The notes under the pieces: generated by a model | What the model saw: the letters and a program-made list of their open reading frames with translations, nothing else | Database searches by the model: none | What the model was told of the DNA's origin: nothing | From: Hevea brasiliensis | Taxonomy: Eukaryota > Streptophyta > Magnoliopsida > Malpighiales > Euphorbiaceae | Reading direction: 5' to 3' | Assembly: GCF_030052815.1 (NCBI RefSeq) | Contig: NC_079502.1 | Coordinates: 39,883,140-39,947,139, forward strand | Length of the DNA: 64,000 bases | Program-made: the position numbers and the translations under genes | In this document: one piece after another, positions 45,868 to 58,357 of the stretch | Position numbering within the stretch: position 1 is the first letter of the stretch | Layout: the number at the start of each line of letters is the position of its first letter

Positions 45868-46909
45868 CTCCATATCCAGCTTCCATGCTTCGGACTCAAG
45901 AAGCTCATTTTTGAGCTTCACTTGCTTTACTCCTTTGAACTCCCACCACTTTGTTCGAATTACACTGTTTCTTCTAACCTTACTTGAATTGTTCCTAAAC
46001 TTGACATCCAAGACCACTAACCGATGTTGACTTGTCAAAGTCTCTCCTGGAATGGCCTTACAATCCTTGCATAGAGCTCTATTTGTCTTCCTGATTAAGA
46101 GGAAGTCAATTTGACTTCTATGTTGCCCACTTTTGAAAGTCACTAAATGTGACTCTTTTTTTATAAAGTAGGTATTTGCTAGTATTAGGTCATATGTCAT
46201 AGCAAAATCTAGAATGCTTTTTCACTCATTTCGGTTGCCAAATCTAAAACCTCTATGAACATTCTCATAGCCTTGCCTATCACTTTCTACATGTCCATTC
46301 AAATCTCCATTGATGAAAACATTCTCTTCATTCGGTACGCTTTGCATTAGATCATCCATATCTTTCCAAAACCTTTATTTACTCTCACTATCTAGTCCTA
46401 TTTGTAGGGCATAAGCACTAACTATAATTATTGTTTCTCCTTCTAATACTAGCTTTACTAGTATAATTTTATCTTCTACTCTTTTCACGGCTATTACAGC
46501 ATCTTTCAACGTCCTGTCTATGATTATGCCCATACCGTTCTTATTTTTCTCCTTTCCAGTAAACCACAGTTTGAACCCTAAATTACCCACTTCCTTACTT
46601 TTCTCTCCTACCCATTTAGTCTCCTAAATGCAATAAATATTCACCCTTCTCTTTTTCAAGGTATCCATAAGCTCCATTAATTTTCCTGTACGTGATCCAA
46701 TATTCCAAGTACCAACCCTGATTCTCCTCTTATCATGTTCCTTCCTAATTGATCTCCTTCTATGATATCTTATATTTTTCTCCATGCCTATCTGGTGTTC
46801 TATTTTACTATCTGTCCTATGGACGTCTTTACCCACACCCGTCCATGATGTGGGAACCCTTAGTCATTTAACACCACACTCGGGCACCGGCATGGCACGT
46901 CGCTTTCGG
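45868..46909 (-). pseudogene. LINE segment 1: 5' UTR and endonuclease
   Basis: Minus-strand reading from about 46836: MGKDVHRTDSKIEHQIG, IRVGTWNIGSRTGKLMELMD (start of the endonuclease fold), then YCI-stop-ETKW where active copies have QETKW (CAG to TAG at 46624). It continues LGFKLWFTGKEKNKNGMGI, INGDLNGHVESDRQGYENV, SGQHRSQIDFLLIRKTNRA and RTKWWEFKGVKQVKLKNEL. The endonuclease would nick the target strand. Several stops. It ends at element C and continues in segment 2. Confidence 0.9.
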
Positions 46910-47415
46910 ATGCTTAGTATTATAATGTAGCATTAAAATAATTTTTATTTCTTTTGGTGGAATCTCACCAACAAACAATAAATAAATTGGTATGTTTAAT
47001 GTTTAAGTTCCTGTGGTTATTATAATGTAGTAATAGAAGATTTCTTGTACTTTATTGGGTATGGCTTTATAAAATACACAGTTAGAGAATGAATAATCAA
47101 ATTTTAAATGTAAGGTTCCCTTGTGGAAGTGTTGCGAGAAGTTAGCCTTAAAATTATGAAACCTCCATATGTAGGCTTTGTTGATAATGGCTTATGAAAT
47201 TAGAATATCTGCACTATTTTTTTTTCTAAATTCTACCTTTCACTGGGTTGCAAGCTTTTTTGTTAATTAAAAGAAAAGAAAATAATTTATATCTTGACCT
47301 TTTAATAATAACTACCTAGAACAGTCGAGGGCTAATGGATCTTCTCAAGGCCAACCTATAAAGAGGCTTTTATGCATTGCAAAATGCATCAAAAATGTTA
47401 TGAGGCAAATGGCTA
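46910..47415. other. LINE target duplication and unassigned flank
   Basis: 46910-46930 is the right copy of the LINE target duplication. The remainder, to the first LTR fragment, is AT-rich with no recognisable coding or repeat structure. Confidence 0.6.
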
Positions 47416-48574
47416 TGTCACACCTTATCCTTTCATAATATATGACATGATCCCATAATATGCCTAATGAATTACCGAACTCTGGCTACCGACAATCCAT
47501 TAAACATACTACAAGGAATTTTAAACAATATGAATTCATTTTCTAATTTAAAATTTTCAATAAAAGAGTTATCAATGGTTTTAAGATTTAGAAAATACCA
47601 TGAAATTTATTTAAGAGAAGAAAGATATATTTTTAAAATTTTAAGGAATTTGGCAAAAAATTGGCATGGTGACAGCTAAAAATACTAGTACCAAAAATTT
47701 AAACCTATTTAATAAAACCTGTAGCAACATATACATTGATCACAAATACTTATCAAACCAATAATTCATCAAGTCCACATTTCATCAAGGCTTTTCTTCA
47801 TTCACAATCAAAAGAAATAAGTCTTTACAATTTTATATTCACTTGAAGTGAACAAAATAATATTACATTAATTTTGTACAACTGCTCAAATGATTCTTAC
47901 ATGTACATATATTTCATATTTATATCAAAATAATTTCAAAAAGGTATCCTAGAAGTATACCCTACTGCTGAAGGAGTACAGCTTCTATTGCTGTCACTTA
48001 GTTATCTTATCTTTTCCTCTACTGTGACAGCATAAAAATAGCTATCATTGAGTATATAAATTCAGTGGTGCACAACTATCAAATTTTTAAATCCATCATA
48101 AAACATAGTTTATCAAATCATAAATGAATATTTAAGATGCTCAAACTTTCATGAATATGAAAACAATAATAATGTTCTCAAACATCAACAATTTATCATT
48201 TACAAATCATTTATTTGCTCAACACATTTATTAAAATAATTAAAATCATTATGTTGTCAACTACACACAGTTTAAGCCATGACGCAAAATTTCACGATCA
48301 ATGCCGTGTTTTACATCATGACAAAGCTATCTCAACCCTAATAGCTATTACTAATGGGGGAAGTAAGGCTAGCTAGCAAATATGAATGCATTCATCTAAT
48401 CTCAACCTCAATTAGTAAGCCAATAAGGGAAGGTAACATAATCAATCTTAACCCCATTAACCGTTAATAATGAGGGAACAATCAAAGTTTGCCATGCCAA
48501 CTATGGTTTCAAAACAATTTAAAGCAATTTCCATTCAAATCACAACATTTCAAATCATTACAAATCATATATAG
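47416..48574 (-). repeat. C-like giant LTR fragment, copy 1
   Basis: It starts TGTCACACCTTATCC, the complement of the LTR 3' end of element C, then tracks that LTR (catgatcc, cctaatgaattaccg, cactacaagg-type blocks). At about 48574 it is interrupted by a second LTR start. Diverged from C. Confidence 0.75.
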
Positions 48575-51500
48575 TGTCACACTTTATCCCTCTATAAGAT
48601 ATGACATGATCTTGAAGTATACCTAATAAATTACTGTACTTTACCTACTGATAATCTATTAAATATACTACAAGGGATTTTGACAAAATAAATTCATTTT
48701 TAAGTTTGGCATGGTAATAAAAATTTAATCTAAGTGTTTTCAATTCAAGTATGTGTCATAAAACTTATTTAGAAATAATTAGGCTATTTTAAAATTTTGC
48801 AAAAAATCTATGTGATTATGGCTAAAATTATGTAAAAATAGTTATTCAAACCTGTCAAAAATCATTTGTAACAATTTCTATAATTAATGCTCAACAATTT
48901 CATCATAACGAAATTTATCCATCAATTATATAGTTCAAAAAGAAATTTTAAATATTTGCATTCATTGAAGTAATAAAATTAGTATTACAAAACTTTTCAA
49001 ATGATCAAACTCAGAAGAAATAATATTACAAAAATCTACATTTGATTACAGTCCCAAAAATAATATTACAAAGTTCTGTACAACTGCTTGAATGTAATTA
49101 CATACAAATAGTTACATGATTACATCAAAACCTAATGTACAATGGTATACCTATGATATACCCGAAGATAGTCCTAACCCGACTTCAAGTCACGACTTCA
49201 AGTAGTTTCACTCACCTGCTCTATCCTTTCTTTCACCCGCAATAGCATATAAAAGTTATCGCTGAGCAGTGAACTCAGTGGTGCACAACTAATAATTTAA
49301 AACTTAATACAAAACACGCTTTGACAATTCATAGCAAAGACCTTGGACTATTTAAATTCTTCATAGTTCATAAAACTAAAATTAATATTTTCAATCATGC
49401 AAATTATTTCTTTGGATGACATTTGATCAAGTAATCACAATTTACTAAATCATAATAAAGCATTTGAAATATTCATATTTTTCTTGAACCATAAAAACAA
49501 TATAACATTTTTTAACCACTAACAAATATTTGTTTCAATCTTATTTTTATCAAATTATGCATAATTTAAGGGTGTTGCCAACAATTCACACAGTTAAACC
49601 CATGACACAAAATTTGATGATGTTTGCTGTAACACCCTCACTGTATCCATTCCGTACATTCTACTGTTTCAATGATCGGTGTCGGTCCGAACAGCTAGAA
49701 CGTCTTGGAAAATATCGAAACTAAAGTGAGTAACCATAATTAACTCAAATATTAATAAGAAAAATTTAGAAAAAAATTTTAGAAATAAAATACAACCAAG
49801 TTAAGTGAGCCGGTACCCTAGCGATGGGTAACCCAGTGGGAAGTTGTAGTCCTCGAAACTAGGAGCCCTAGACCCAGAAAAAAATTCATAAAATAATTTT
49901 TGGGACTCCAGTGAAGAGTCATTAAGGTTTCTATGGCATTATAATGCCAAGAAAATGCTTAGAAAAATTTTTCAATCGGTACAGACAGTTTTAGTTTGTT
50001 AAGCCAAACGGAGGGCATTTTGATCATTTCGCCTTCAGAGGTGATTTTTGGCCGACTTGTTCGGTTAAGTAAATAATTATTATGTTCTAAAATATGATTA
50101 AATATTGCTAAAAATTTAATTGAAAATGAGTAGAAAAGAAAAGGAAAGAAAAATGAAAGAAATAGGGAATTATGACATCACATGAGGTCATTAAAAATGC
50201 TCCCACCAATCACATTTGAACAAGCTATTAAAAACCAATTTAAAAGAGGTAAAATGAGGTAAAAATTCACAAAACACAATCTGCTCTTCCTCACCCCAAA
50301 TCAGACATTTCCCTCTCCTCCATACCCATTCCACTATGAAAGCTCACCAAAGCTCCCAACCTCACCTCATCTCACCTTAAAACCACTACATAGTTTCACA
50401 AAAAATTTATCTTGCAACTTGAACATCCTCTAGGCAGCCAAAAGAGGAAGGAAAAAGCAAGTTTGGTTAGCTTGAAATTCAGCTCCAACAAGGTTAGTGT
50501 CCAATCTCTTAGCACTTTTACTTGATTCATGCTTAATGCCATGAGATAAGTAGAAAAATGTAAGAAAAACAAAATAAAAATTATGTGTATCCATCCCTAT
50601 AAATTTCAACAGCCTAGGGGTGGTTAGGGTTTGATGAATTTATTTGAAGTAAAGTGTTTATGAGCTGCTCATAGCATGAGATGAGTGCTTGAACATGATT
50701 ATGTAAGTGAAATGCAAGTATAGTGCATGAATGAACTTGAGAACTTAGACATTTGAATAACATTAGGGTTTGCTCATGTAATGATATGTTAACCTTGTAA
50801 TGGTCAATTAATGACCATTTGAATGTGTGTGAGGAGAAATTGAAGTGAGTAATGATGTTGGAGTGGAACTTAGGCATGCTGCCCTTGGTGACCTGTAGGA
50901 TTGGGTGTGAGTCCAGCAGGTTTGGGTGGCTATAAATGGAGTTGTAGAGGTTCAATTGGTGCAAGGCCAATTGGACATGAAACTAGACACATAATGGCAC
51001 AACTTTGCTGAAGAAACCTTGCCCAAAAAACTAAATTAAGTTGACCTAAAAATTGTCTAATCCGGGTGACTTGCATTTTGCTTGGGCAAAATGACCAAAT
51101 AAATAGTGTTTATTCATTTGGTCATAACTCAGTGTAAAAAGGTCTAATTGACCTGAAATTTTATCAGTAGATAGCTGAGACATAAACCTACAACTTTCAT
51201 GAAGAAACTAAACCCAAATTTTGATCATAAAATGTTCAAAAACTGACCTGAAATCAGTGTACAAAACTTACAGAATTGGTTCTGCCCAGAAAAATCTGGA
51301 AAATTGCAATCCGGCCAGTTATGGTATTTAGGCCATAACTTGAGTTACAAAACTCCAAATTGAGTGATTTAAAAAAAGAAATGTAACTAGACACAATAAG
51401 AAACAACTTTCATGAAGACAATTTTGCCAAATTCCTACTGTACAAATGACCAATGGAACAGTAAAATTAGTGCTTGAAATTTGAAAATTGTAAATAATCA

Positions 51501-54320
51501 ACACTAAGCTTTGAAATGGAATTGGCAATGAATGCCAACAACTTTAGAATGCAAAATGTAGTATGTTGATGATATTGGAACCAATGTACCTATTATCTAT
51601 GAAAAAGTTCACATTTTAGTTGACTAATGAAATGAATAATAACCTTACAAATAAAGTACAAATATTTAAGAAATGACTTTGTAATATGCCCTAGTAGGCC
51701 TAATGTGATTGGTTTGGATAGGTTGGTATGCCAATAGGGTTCTGATAGCAGTACTGCGTATGATGTATGGCTTTATTGCCATTCTGTGATGTGATAGCCT
51801 ATGGCTATACTGATTATGATGTTTTACTTGGCTTTATGCCTTATTACTTTTATGGCTTATTAGCCATTCTGTTTGCACACTGGGAGACACATTGTGACCG
51901 ATGGTGTGATAGCCTGAGGTACCTGGTACCCAGTGCTAGTTTACCCATTTATCCAGTCAGGTCAATTTGTATAGGTTACTTGGGCATGGAAAAGTATAAT
52001 TGTAATTGAACTGATTATTAAAGAAAATACGAAAATTAAACATCAAGAATGATTACAATAAAATAAAGAAGCTCAAAATCATCAAAACAATTAACAAAAT
52101 GCATGAAGAAGTTAACATCATAAAATGCAGTTAGCCTCGACTAAACAATAAGTTAGTAATTATTCTTTTTTTTTTTATGAACATAATAACTAGGAAATTA
52201 TTTTTTTTATTTGCATATTATATTTTCTTGTATTATTGGCACCACTAAGCTTTATGCTTAGTGTGTCGCTTTTGCAATGCGTAGGTACTGGAAATTTAGA
52301 CAGAAGGCCCAGTAGACCACAGATTGGGCAAGGCCGTTCACAGTTCTGTATAGTATCCGTGTCACCTGGACTATAGTGCATTAGTAGGACACTAGGTCCC
52401 ATTTGTATTTTATGATTTTTGTAAGTTTTGTAATTAAACTCTTATTTTATCATGTATATTTGAAACCTATGTAATATAATTTTGTATAAATGTTAATATT
52501 TATAACTTTGTGTTTATAAATAATATATGAGAATTTGTTTATGATTTGAGCCTGATGATGATGTGAAATGAATGAATGACAAATGAAGGAATTGTTAAGA
52601 AATTGTTGTAAGTTGATGTGATGAAATGGAGTTTGGGAATGATTGAAAACATATTAGAAGTGTTTTTCACAGGTTCCAAAGAATTGTTTTCTCTATTTTT
52701 AGCCGGTACTCTACCGGATTTTCTATAAAATTTTTGGAACCCCAAATGAATTTATAATTTCAATAAATGAATTAAATGAGTTAAATTTCATAAATTGCAC
52801 TTCATATCCATTAAGAAATAAATTAAGGAAGAATAAAAATGATTGAAATAAAATATGGTGTTTCGGTATAATGTGTGGTATATCTTGCTCGGCTACACTG
52901 TAGACGGGTAAGGGGTGTCACATTTGCCGTGTTGCACACCATGACAAAGCAAACTCTCCCTAATAACTGAGGCTAAAGGGAGGCACCAAAGACAAGCTAG
53001 TGTATATATGAGTACTCATTCGAACTCTACCTCAACTGGCAAGCCAGAGAGGGAGGAACTCAACCCCAACAAGTGGAAGAGATTATAATCAATATCATCT
53101 CACTAGACAAGCTAATAAGGAATACAATCACATTGTCATGTTAACTGAGGTTTGAAAACATATTTAAAGAAATTCCATTCACAAAATACATTTATAAATC
53201 AACAAACATATTTAATTATTGTAAATTCATGCACATGGTTGGCAACATATCAAGTTCACAAAAGCACTTTAAAATACATTCAAATACCAGCCCACCCCCT
53301 TGCTACATTGAAATTAAGGGCCAACATCAGCCTTTCCATAATATAAATTCATTTCACAAATTCACAATCTTCAAAATAATGTAAAGAATTCTGTAGATGC
53401 ATAGAAAAAATCATATTTGATTCATACAATTTCATTCAACAATTTAAAGTTCTCAATATAATAAAATCATAATTCATTCATATAGGCTTATTCAAATCAA
53501 TTTCAAAGTGAAAAACAAATAAAAATGTTAGTTGTGCACAAACCTTCTTTGACTTTTCTTTTCTTGGCTTAATCCTTCCCTTTCTTGGAAGTTTCTTTGT
53601 CCTCTGAAATTACACAATTACTAAGCTTCAATACTTATTTCAATTATCTTCAATAGCTAATTAACTTAATGCCTAATGCATCCCTAAGTAGACATTGAAA
53701 TTTTTAATGTATTCTGGATCCAGGGTACTTCTGAACCTTGACATTGCAACTCTATTTTAACTTACTTCTGGTCTTAATTTAGTGTAGTGCTCTTCATGAA
53801 ACTTATTCCTCTTTGTCTTAGTCTTATTTTTCAATTTGAATCACTCAATTTGGAGTTCTAGATCTCAAGTTATGGCCAATTTACTAAACTTTTTTTCAAG
53901 CATCATATCCTGAGATTCTAGGTTTCCAGATTTGTACCTTAACTTTGCAATCCAAATCCAAGCACCTTAAGCTCATAATTTGGCCCTAGTTCCTAAAATA
54001 ATGTTTTAGGCCTTTGTCTTAAGTTTCCAAATCATTTTTAATGACTTCAATTGGAGCTTTGTAGAGGAAGTTATGGCCTGATAACCATTCAGAGGTCAAA
54101 AGGCCAATTAGCTAAGGTGCAGGAATTCCAGATTCAGGATTCCTAATTTATCCTAACAATTCCTCTATCTTGCCCTAAGAACTGGGTTCGGGCCAAAATA
54201 TGAAACTTTTAGTTCTATGTCTTATGAGAATTTTATCTTTGGAATTACCTAATTTGCATTTTTGTAGCCCAAGTTATGACAATTTTGGTAAAACTGTTCG
54301 GATAGGTAATTGTCCAAAAT
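48575..54320 (-). repeat. C-like giant LTR fragment, copy 2 (split by solo LTR E)
   Basis: It starts TGTCACACTTTATCCC. It is followed to 49627, resumes after E at 52928 (ccgtgttgcacaccatgac) and can be tracked to about 54320. There the 3'-end motif of copy 3 begins and no LTR 5' terminus is reached. The stretch 53540-54320 matches the LTR middle only loosely. Confidence 0.68.
49628..52922 (+). mobile_element. Solo LTR E (3295 bp)
   Basis: It starts TGTAACACCCTCACTG and ends AAGGGGTGTCACA, with perfect TSD TTTGC (49623-49627, 52923-52927). No primer site, polypurine tract or gag/pol text was found inside. Its ends and first 80 bp resemble the LTR of C (ctactgtttc, gaacagctagaacg) but the body differs, so it is a related family reduced to one LTR. 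Confidence 0.85.
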
Positions 54321-55265
54321 TGTCACATCTTACCCCTCTGTAAGGCATAACATGATCCTGTAGTATACCTAATGAATTACCGACTTCGTCTATCGATAAC
54401 CCATTAAATGCACTACAAGGGTTTTAAAACAATTTTCTTACTTTTTGAAAGTGGTGAGCTTTTCTAGCAGGTATTAAAAACATTTACTTGAAGTTTAAAG
54501 ATTTGATAAAATTTTTATCTATTTTGATTTTTTCACAAATTTTGGAAAAATTTCGACAAAGTGCTAGCTGTATTTGAGAAAACTGAAAATTTTACCTGTA
54601 GAAAACACTTCCAGTATAACACTTCATCAATTCACACCCACCATTATAACTCAAATCAGCACAATTTCCTCTAAACTCCGCAATTCAATCAATATTTCAC
54701 AACTCAAAATTTCAATTCAACTATTTCCAAAAATAGTAATAATTAATTTCATATACATTGCATTAAAGAAAAATTAATTTACATTTATCAGTCCAAAATT
54801 TACATCAAAAAATCCAAAATAATATTATTACAAAATCTGTACAACTGCTCATGACCAATTTACAAATATACATATAGTTACATACATCAAAATAAAAATG
54901 GACAATCAGGACATAAAATTATACCCGACAAAAGGTCCAGAAGTAGCTCTGAAATCCTCAACAGCTTACTTCGCTGCTCTACTAGTCTCTCTATCTGCGA
55001 CAGCAATAAACAGTCATCGCTGAGTACTATGACTCAGTGGTGCACAATATACTAAAATAAAATTTTATGCATAAATCAAATCACATTTATTCAAATATGG
55101 TACTGAAATTGAAAAACAAATACAAAACACAATTTATAATTTTAGTCAAAACAGTCTCATTTTGAAAGTCCCAAAACAGATTTCATAAAAACACACAGTT
55201 ATATCACGCCATCAGTACAATGTTCATCTGAATAGCGGGAGGCTTATGAGGAATTTCAAGGCTAG
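54321..55265 (-). repeat. C-like giant LTR fragment, copy 3
   Basis: It starts TGTCACATCTTACCCC, then catgatcctgtagtatacct as in the complement of C. It includes the hairpin pair at about 54998-55036. Broken at 55265 by element B; its other part would be beyond the window. Confidence 0.78.
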
Positions 55266-56076
55266 TGATGAGAATCAAGCTACATCCATGCCAAAGGATT
55301 TCATCCAAGGTCCAATTACTAGAGCTAAAGCTAAATCACTTCAGAATTTAATTTGTGAAATCATAAGGAGCAAGGATTATAAGCTGGAATGGTATGAAGA
55401 AAATTATAAAGGATTAAATTTGGTGAAAATTAAGCTTGAAAGTGACCAGGTGTCATGTGGAGCATTAGGTTACATGGAATAACCTGTGGACATGCATGCA
55501 CTCCAACCCATGTACATGTATTTGCTGGCACCTTTTTCATGGAATATTCCTTGCTGTTATAACCACCTCTCTTTTGGACTTAAATGCCCTTACTTGCTCC
55601 TGTATTAAATTTACTTTTTGTAAGGAGTTTTTAGTCTTTTGATAGATTAATTTTTGTTTGGACTTAAAGCTCCTTATAGCTGTTACTAAAGTAGGGATAT
55701 TTTTGTCTTTAGCTTTGAAGTCAAGAGGCTATAAATACAAGTGTAATGAGAGAGTGGAGGACACACTTTGAATATTAATGAGAGATTGTTTCTGCTCCTT
55801 TAGTTAGTAAATTAGCTATTGCCTTTGTTCTTGTGAAGCTCATTAACTTGCTGAGATTCTATCTTGCAAGGTTTAATGTGCATAATATTCTTGGTTTATT
55901 CATTCTCCATATGAATTAGGTCAAGAATCCCATTTCTGATATTTTCTTTGAATTACACAACAATCTGATTGTGTTGGTTCAAAGATTCAAATTCATACAT
56001 CTTGATTTGGTGCTTTCCATATTGTTCATTTAATTCTTGAATGTGGGTTTTCAAGTTACCAATTAGTTTCACATCA
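55266..56076 (+). repeat. 5' LTR of element B (811 bp)
   Basis: It starts TGATGAGAATCAAGC and ends TTTCACATCA. Closely similar to both LTRs of A over the full length, with small deletions near 55500 and 56065. Confidence 0.93.
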
Positions 56077-56081
56077 GTTTT

Positions 56082-56093
56082 TGGCATCAGAGC
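56082..56093 (+). other. Primer-binding site of element B, one base changed
   Basis: It reads TGGCATCAGAGC, where A, C and D have TGGTATCAGAGC. One mismatch to initiator tRNA-Met. Confidence 0.85.
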
Positions 56094-56560
56094 AAAGGGA
56101 CGTCCAAACAAGGTAGATTCTCTATTTGCTTCTTATTCTTTTTGTTTGTTACCTTTTTCATATTTGCTGTTTGGCTCTAGTTCCATATTTGTTTCTTCTT
56201 CTTCATCTTGCATCTGGTTCTTTCTTGCTAAACCTTATTTTGCTTCTTATTGTGTTTCTGTTATTCACATTTTTGTTCACTGTATGCTTGACCGAAATTG
56301 GCTCTTGGGGTTTAGTATGACTTGTTTGTTTAAAAATTTGTTTTGTTGAGTTTGTCTTAGGGTTTTGGGTTAATCAAGCCAAAGCCATTATTCCAGCTAT
56401 CCATCTTGCTTCCTTCATTTCGATATCAAGCATGAGAGATTATTTGGGTCATTGAATTCGACTTACCTATTAGGCCTGAAACTTTACCAGCATTATTTGG
56501 GTGTGTTTAAGACGTTCGGTGTAAATTTTGGGGGTTTGATATTGTTTGCCTACTGAACTA

Positions 56561-56990
56561 AAATTTTGCGGCAGATCCGATCAAATTAAGTTCACATAGC
56601 AAATAGACCCAGAAATTTCTAAAAATTTATCGGGTGTTTATACCCCATATCAGTAGTTCCCAAATTAAATTTCAGCTTAAATTTCATCCGTTTGTGTGGG
56701 GAACTAAAATTTTGCGGCAGACCCGATCAAATTAAGTTCACATAGCAAATCAGCCCAGAAATTCCTGAAAATTTACGGGTTGTTTGTGCCACATTTGAGC
56801 TATTCTCAAATTAAATTTCAGCTCAAAATTTAATAGTTTGTGTGGGGAACCAAAATTTTGCGGCAGACACGATTACATTTGATTTACATAGTAAGTCTGT
56901 CAAGAAAAGCCTGAAATTCTAGCTGCATTTAGTCAGTATTGGGTTGCATTTGCCTACTCAATTTCAGATCAAAATACACTCGTTTGCTTG
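56561..56990 (+). repeat. 146-bp tandem repeats in the leader of element B (about 3 units)
   Basis: Unit starts at 56561, 56707 and 56853 (AAATTTTGCGGCAGA), one fewer than in A. The remaining leader to 57485 is non-coding and T-rich. Confidence 0.9.
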
Positions 56991-57485
56991 GTGATCCTAA
57001 ATTTATGCAATTCTTGGTGTATTGTGTGAACTGCTGGTAATTGTGATAAGTTGGTGGCAAACTTGGATATTTAAGCTTGATATCACTTATTTAGGTTGTC
57101 ACTTTTCCAGCTTATTACTCTTTTATTTTGGTGTCTTCTTTCTTGATTGCTTATTGCATTACATTTCCATGCTTGAGCTTTTCTTTTCTTGACTTCTTGT
57201 GTCACATTATTGCTTTCTTGATTACTCGTTTTGATCTGTCTCGTTCAAGAATTTTATTGTGTGTTAAATTTTTATGAGTAAAGTCTTGGTTTGAGTTACT
57301 TGAGTTTGATAAGAACTTGTGGACATAGCCAAGAGAGGTAAAAGGCACAGAGTGGTGAGTTCATAAAAGGGGAAAAGCCTTGTTGAGTTAAACACGAGTG
57401 GAGTGTCCCCTGTTGAGTGTAAACAAGTAAGGGAGTGAGTGAGGTGTTTTCTTTACACTAACCATTTTCTTGCAGGTCTGAAAAC

Positions 57486-58357
57486 ATGTCTAGAAGGGGT
57501 GATGGTAGTGAGGGGGAAGGTGAAAATCCATTCTACATGCAGGCTGTCAGACAACAATTTGAAAGAATGAATGTTGTGTGCAATGGAATCATAGATAGGT
57601 TGGAAAGATTGGAGCAAAGAGATAGGCAAAATGAGAGAAGGCCAAATAGGAGGGATCTTGTACCTCCCGTAGTTGAATCTGATGAAGATGAGGTTGATAA
57701 CTATGATTTTGAGGTTGAAAGACCTAGGAGGGGTAGGTATGAGAGAAGAGCTGAAGATAGGAATGGGGATAGGAGGATAAGAAGAGAGGAAAGAGAGAGG
57801 AATAGGGTAGATGACAATATCAAAAGTATTAAAATGAACATCCCTTCTTTCCAAGGGAAAAATGAATGTGTATCTAGAATGGGAAAGGAAGGTAGAAGCT
57901 GTGTTTGATTATCATCACTATTCAGAGAAGAAGAAAGTAAAGTTAGCAGCAGTAGAATTTACTGATTATGCTTTGGTATGGTGGGATCAAGTGTTGATTA
58001 GTAGAAGGAGAAATTATGAGCAATCAATTTCAACCTGGGGTGAGATGAAATCTATAATGAGAAGGAGATTTGTTCCTAGTCATTACTATAGAGAGCTACA
58101 TCAGAGGTTACAAAGATTGACTCAAGGTTCTAAAAGTGTTGAAGATTATCATAAAGAAATGGAAATTGCTATGATTAGAGCAAATGTAGAGGAGGATAGA
58201 GAAGCCACCATGGCCAGATTCTTGAATGGGCTAAACAAGGAGATTGCTCATATTGTTGAGTTACATCACTATGTTGAGTTGGAGGATTTGGTCCACATGG
58301 CTATGAAGGTAGAAAGGCAACTTAAAAGCAAGTCAAAATTTAGAGGAAATGCAGGTA
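57486..58357 (+). pseudogene. gag of element B, first part
   Basis: MSRRGDGSEGEGENPFYMQA starts at 57486, the natural start. An Arg-rich linker follows, then SIKMNIPSFQGK. A small deletion near 57860 (NECVSRMGKE for a normal ...VYLEWERKV) shifts the frame. 57862-58357 then reads YLEWERKVEAVFDYHHYSE, EFTDYALVWWDQVLISRRR, DYHKEMEIAMIRANVEEDRE, HYVELEDLVHMAMKVERQL. Solo LTR F interrupts at 58357 (AGGTA target). Confidence 0.92.

Larger units (their letters stand above)
20831..46909 (-). mobile_element. Full-length RTE-type LINE, split by gypsy elements A and C
   Basis: Three minus-strand pieces in correct LINE order (46909-45868, 28057-26848, 21631-20831) make about 3.0 kb: 5' UTR, endonuclease, RT, and a 3' tail ending in a GTTGAGT motif. 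A diverged 21-bp duplication (ATGCTTAG, C/T, ATTATAATR...; 20810-20830 and 46910-46930, three mismatches) flanks the whole 26-kb block. Each internal gap is bounded by a 5-bp TSD of the inserted gypsy element. All coding parts carry stops. This is the oldest insertion in the block. Confidence 0.88.

Noticed and set aside
51767..52009. 80-aa ORF inside solo LTR E
   Set aside because: Single ORF in LTR sequence, no homologous open frame seen in F, no domain.
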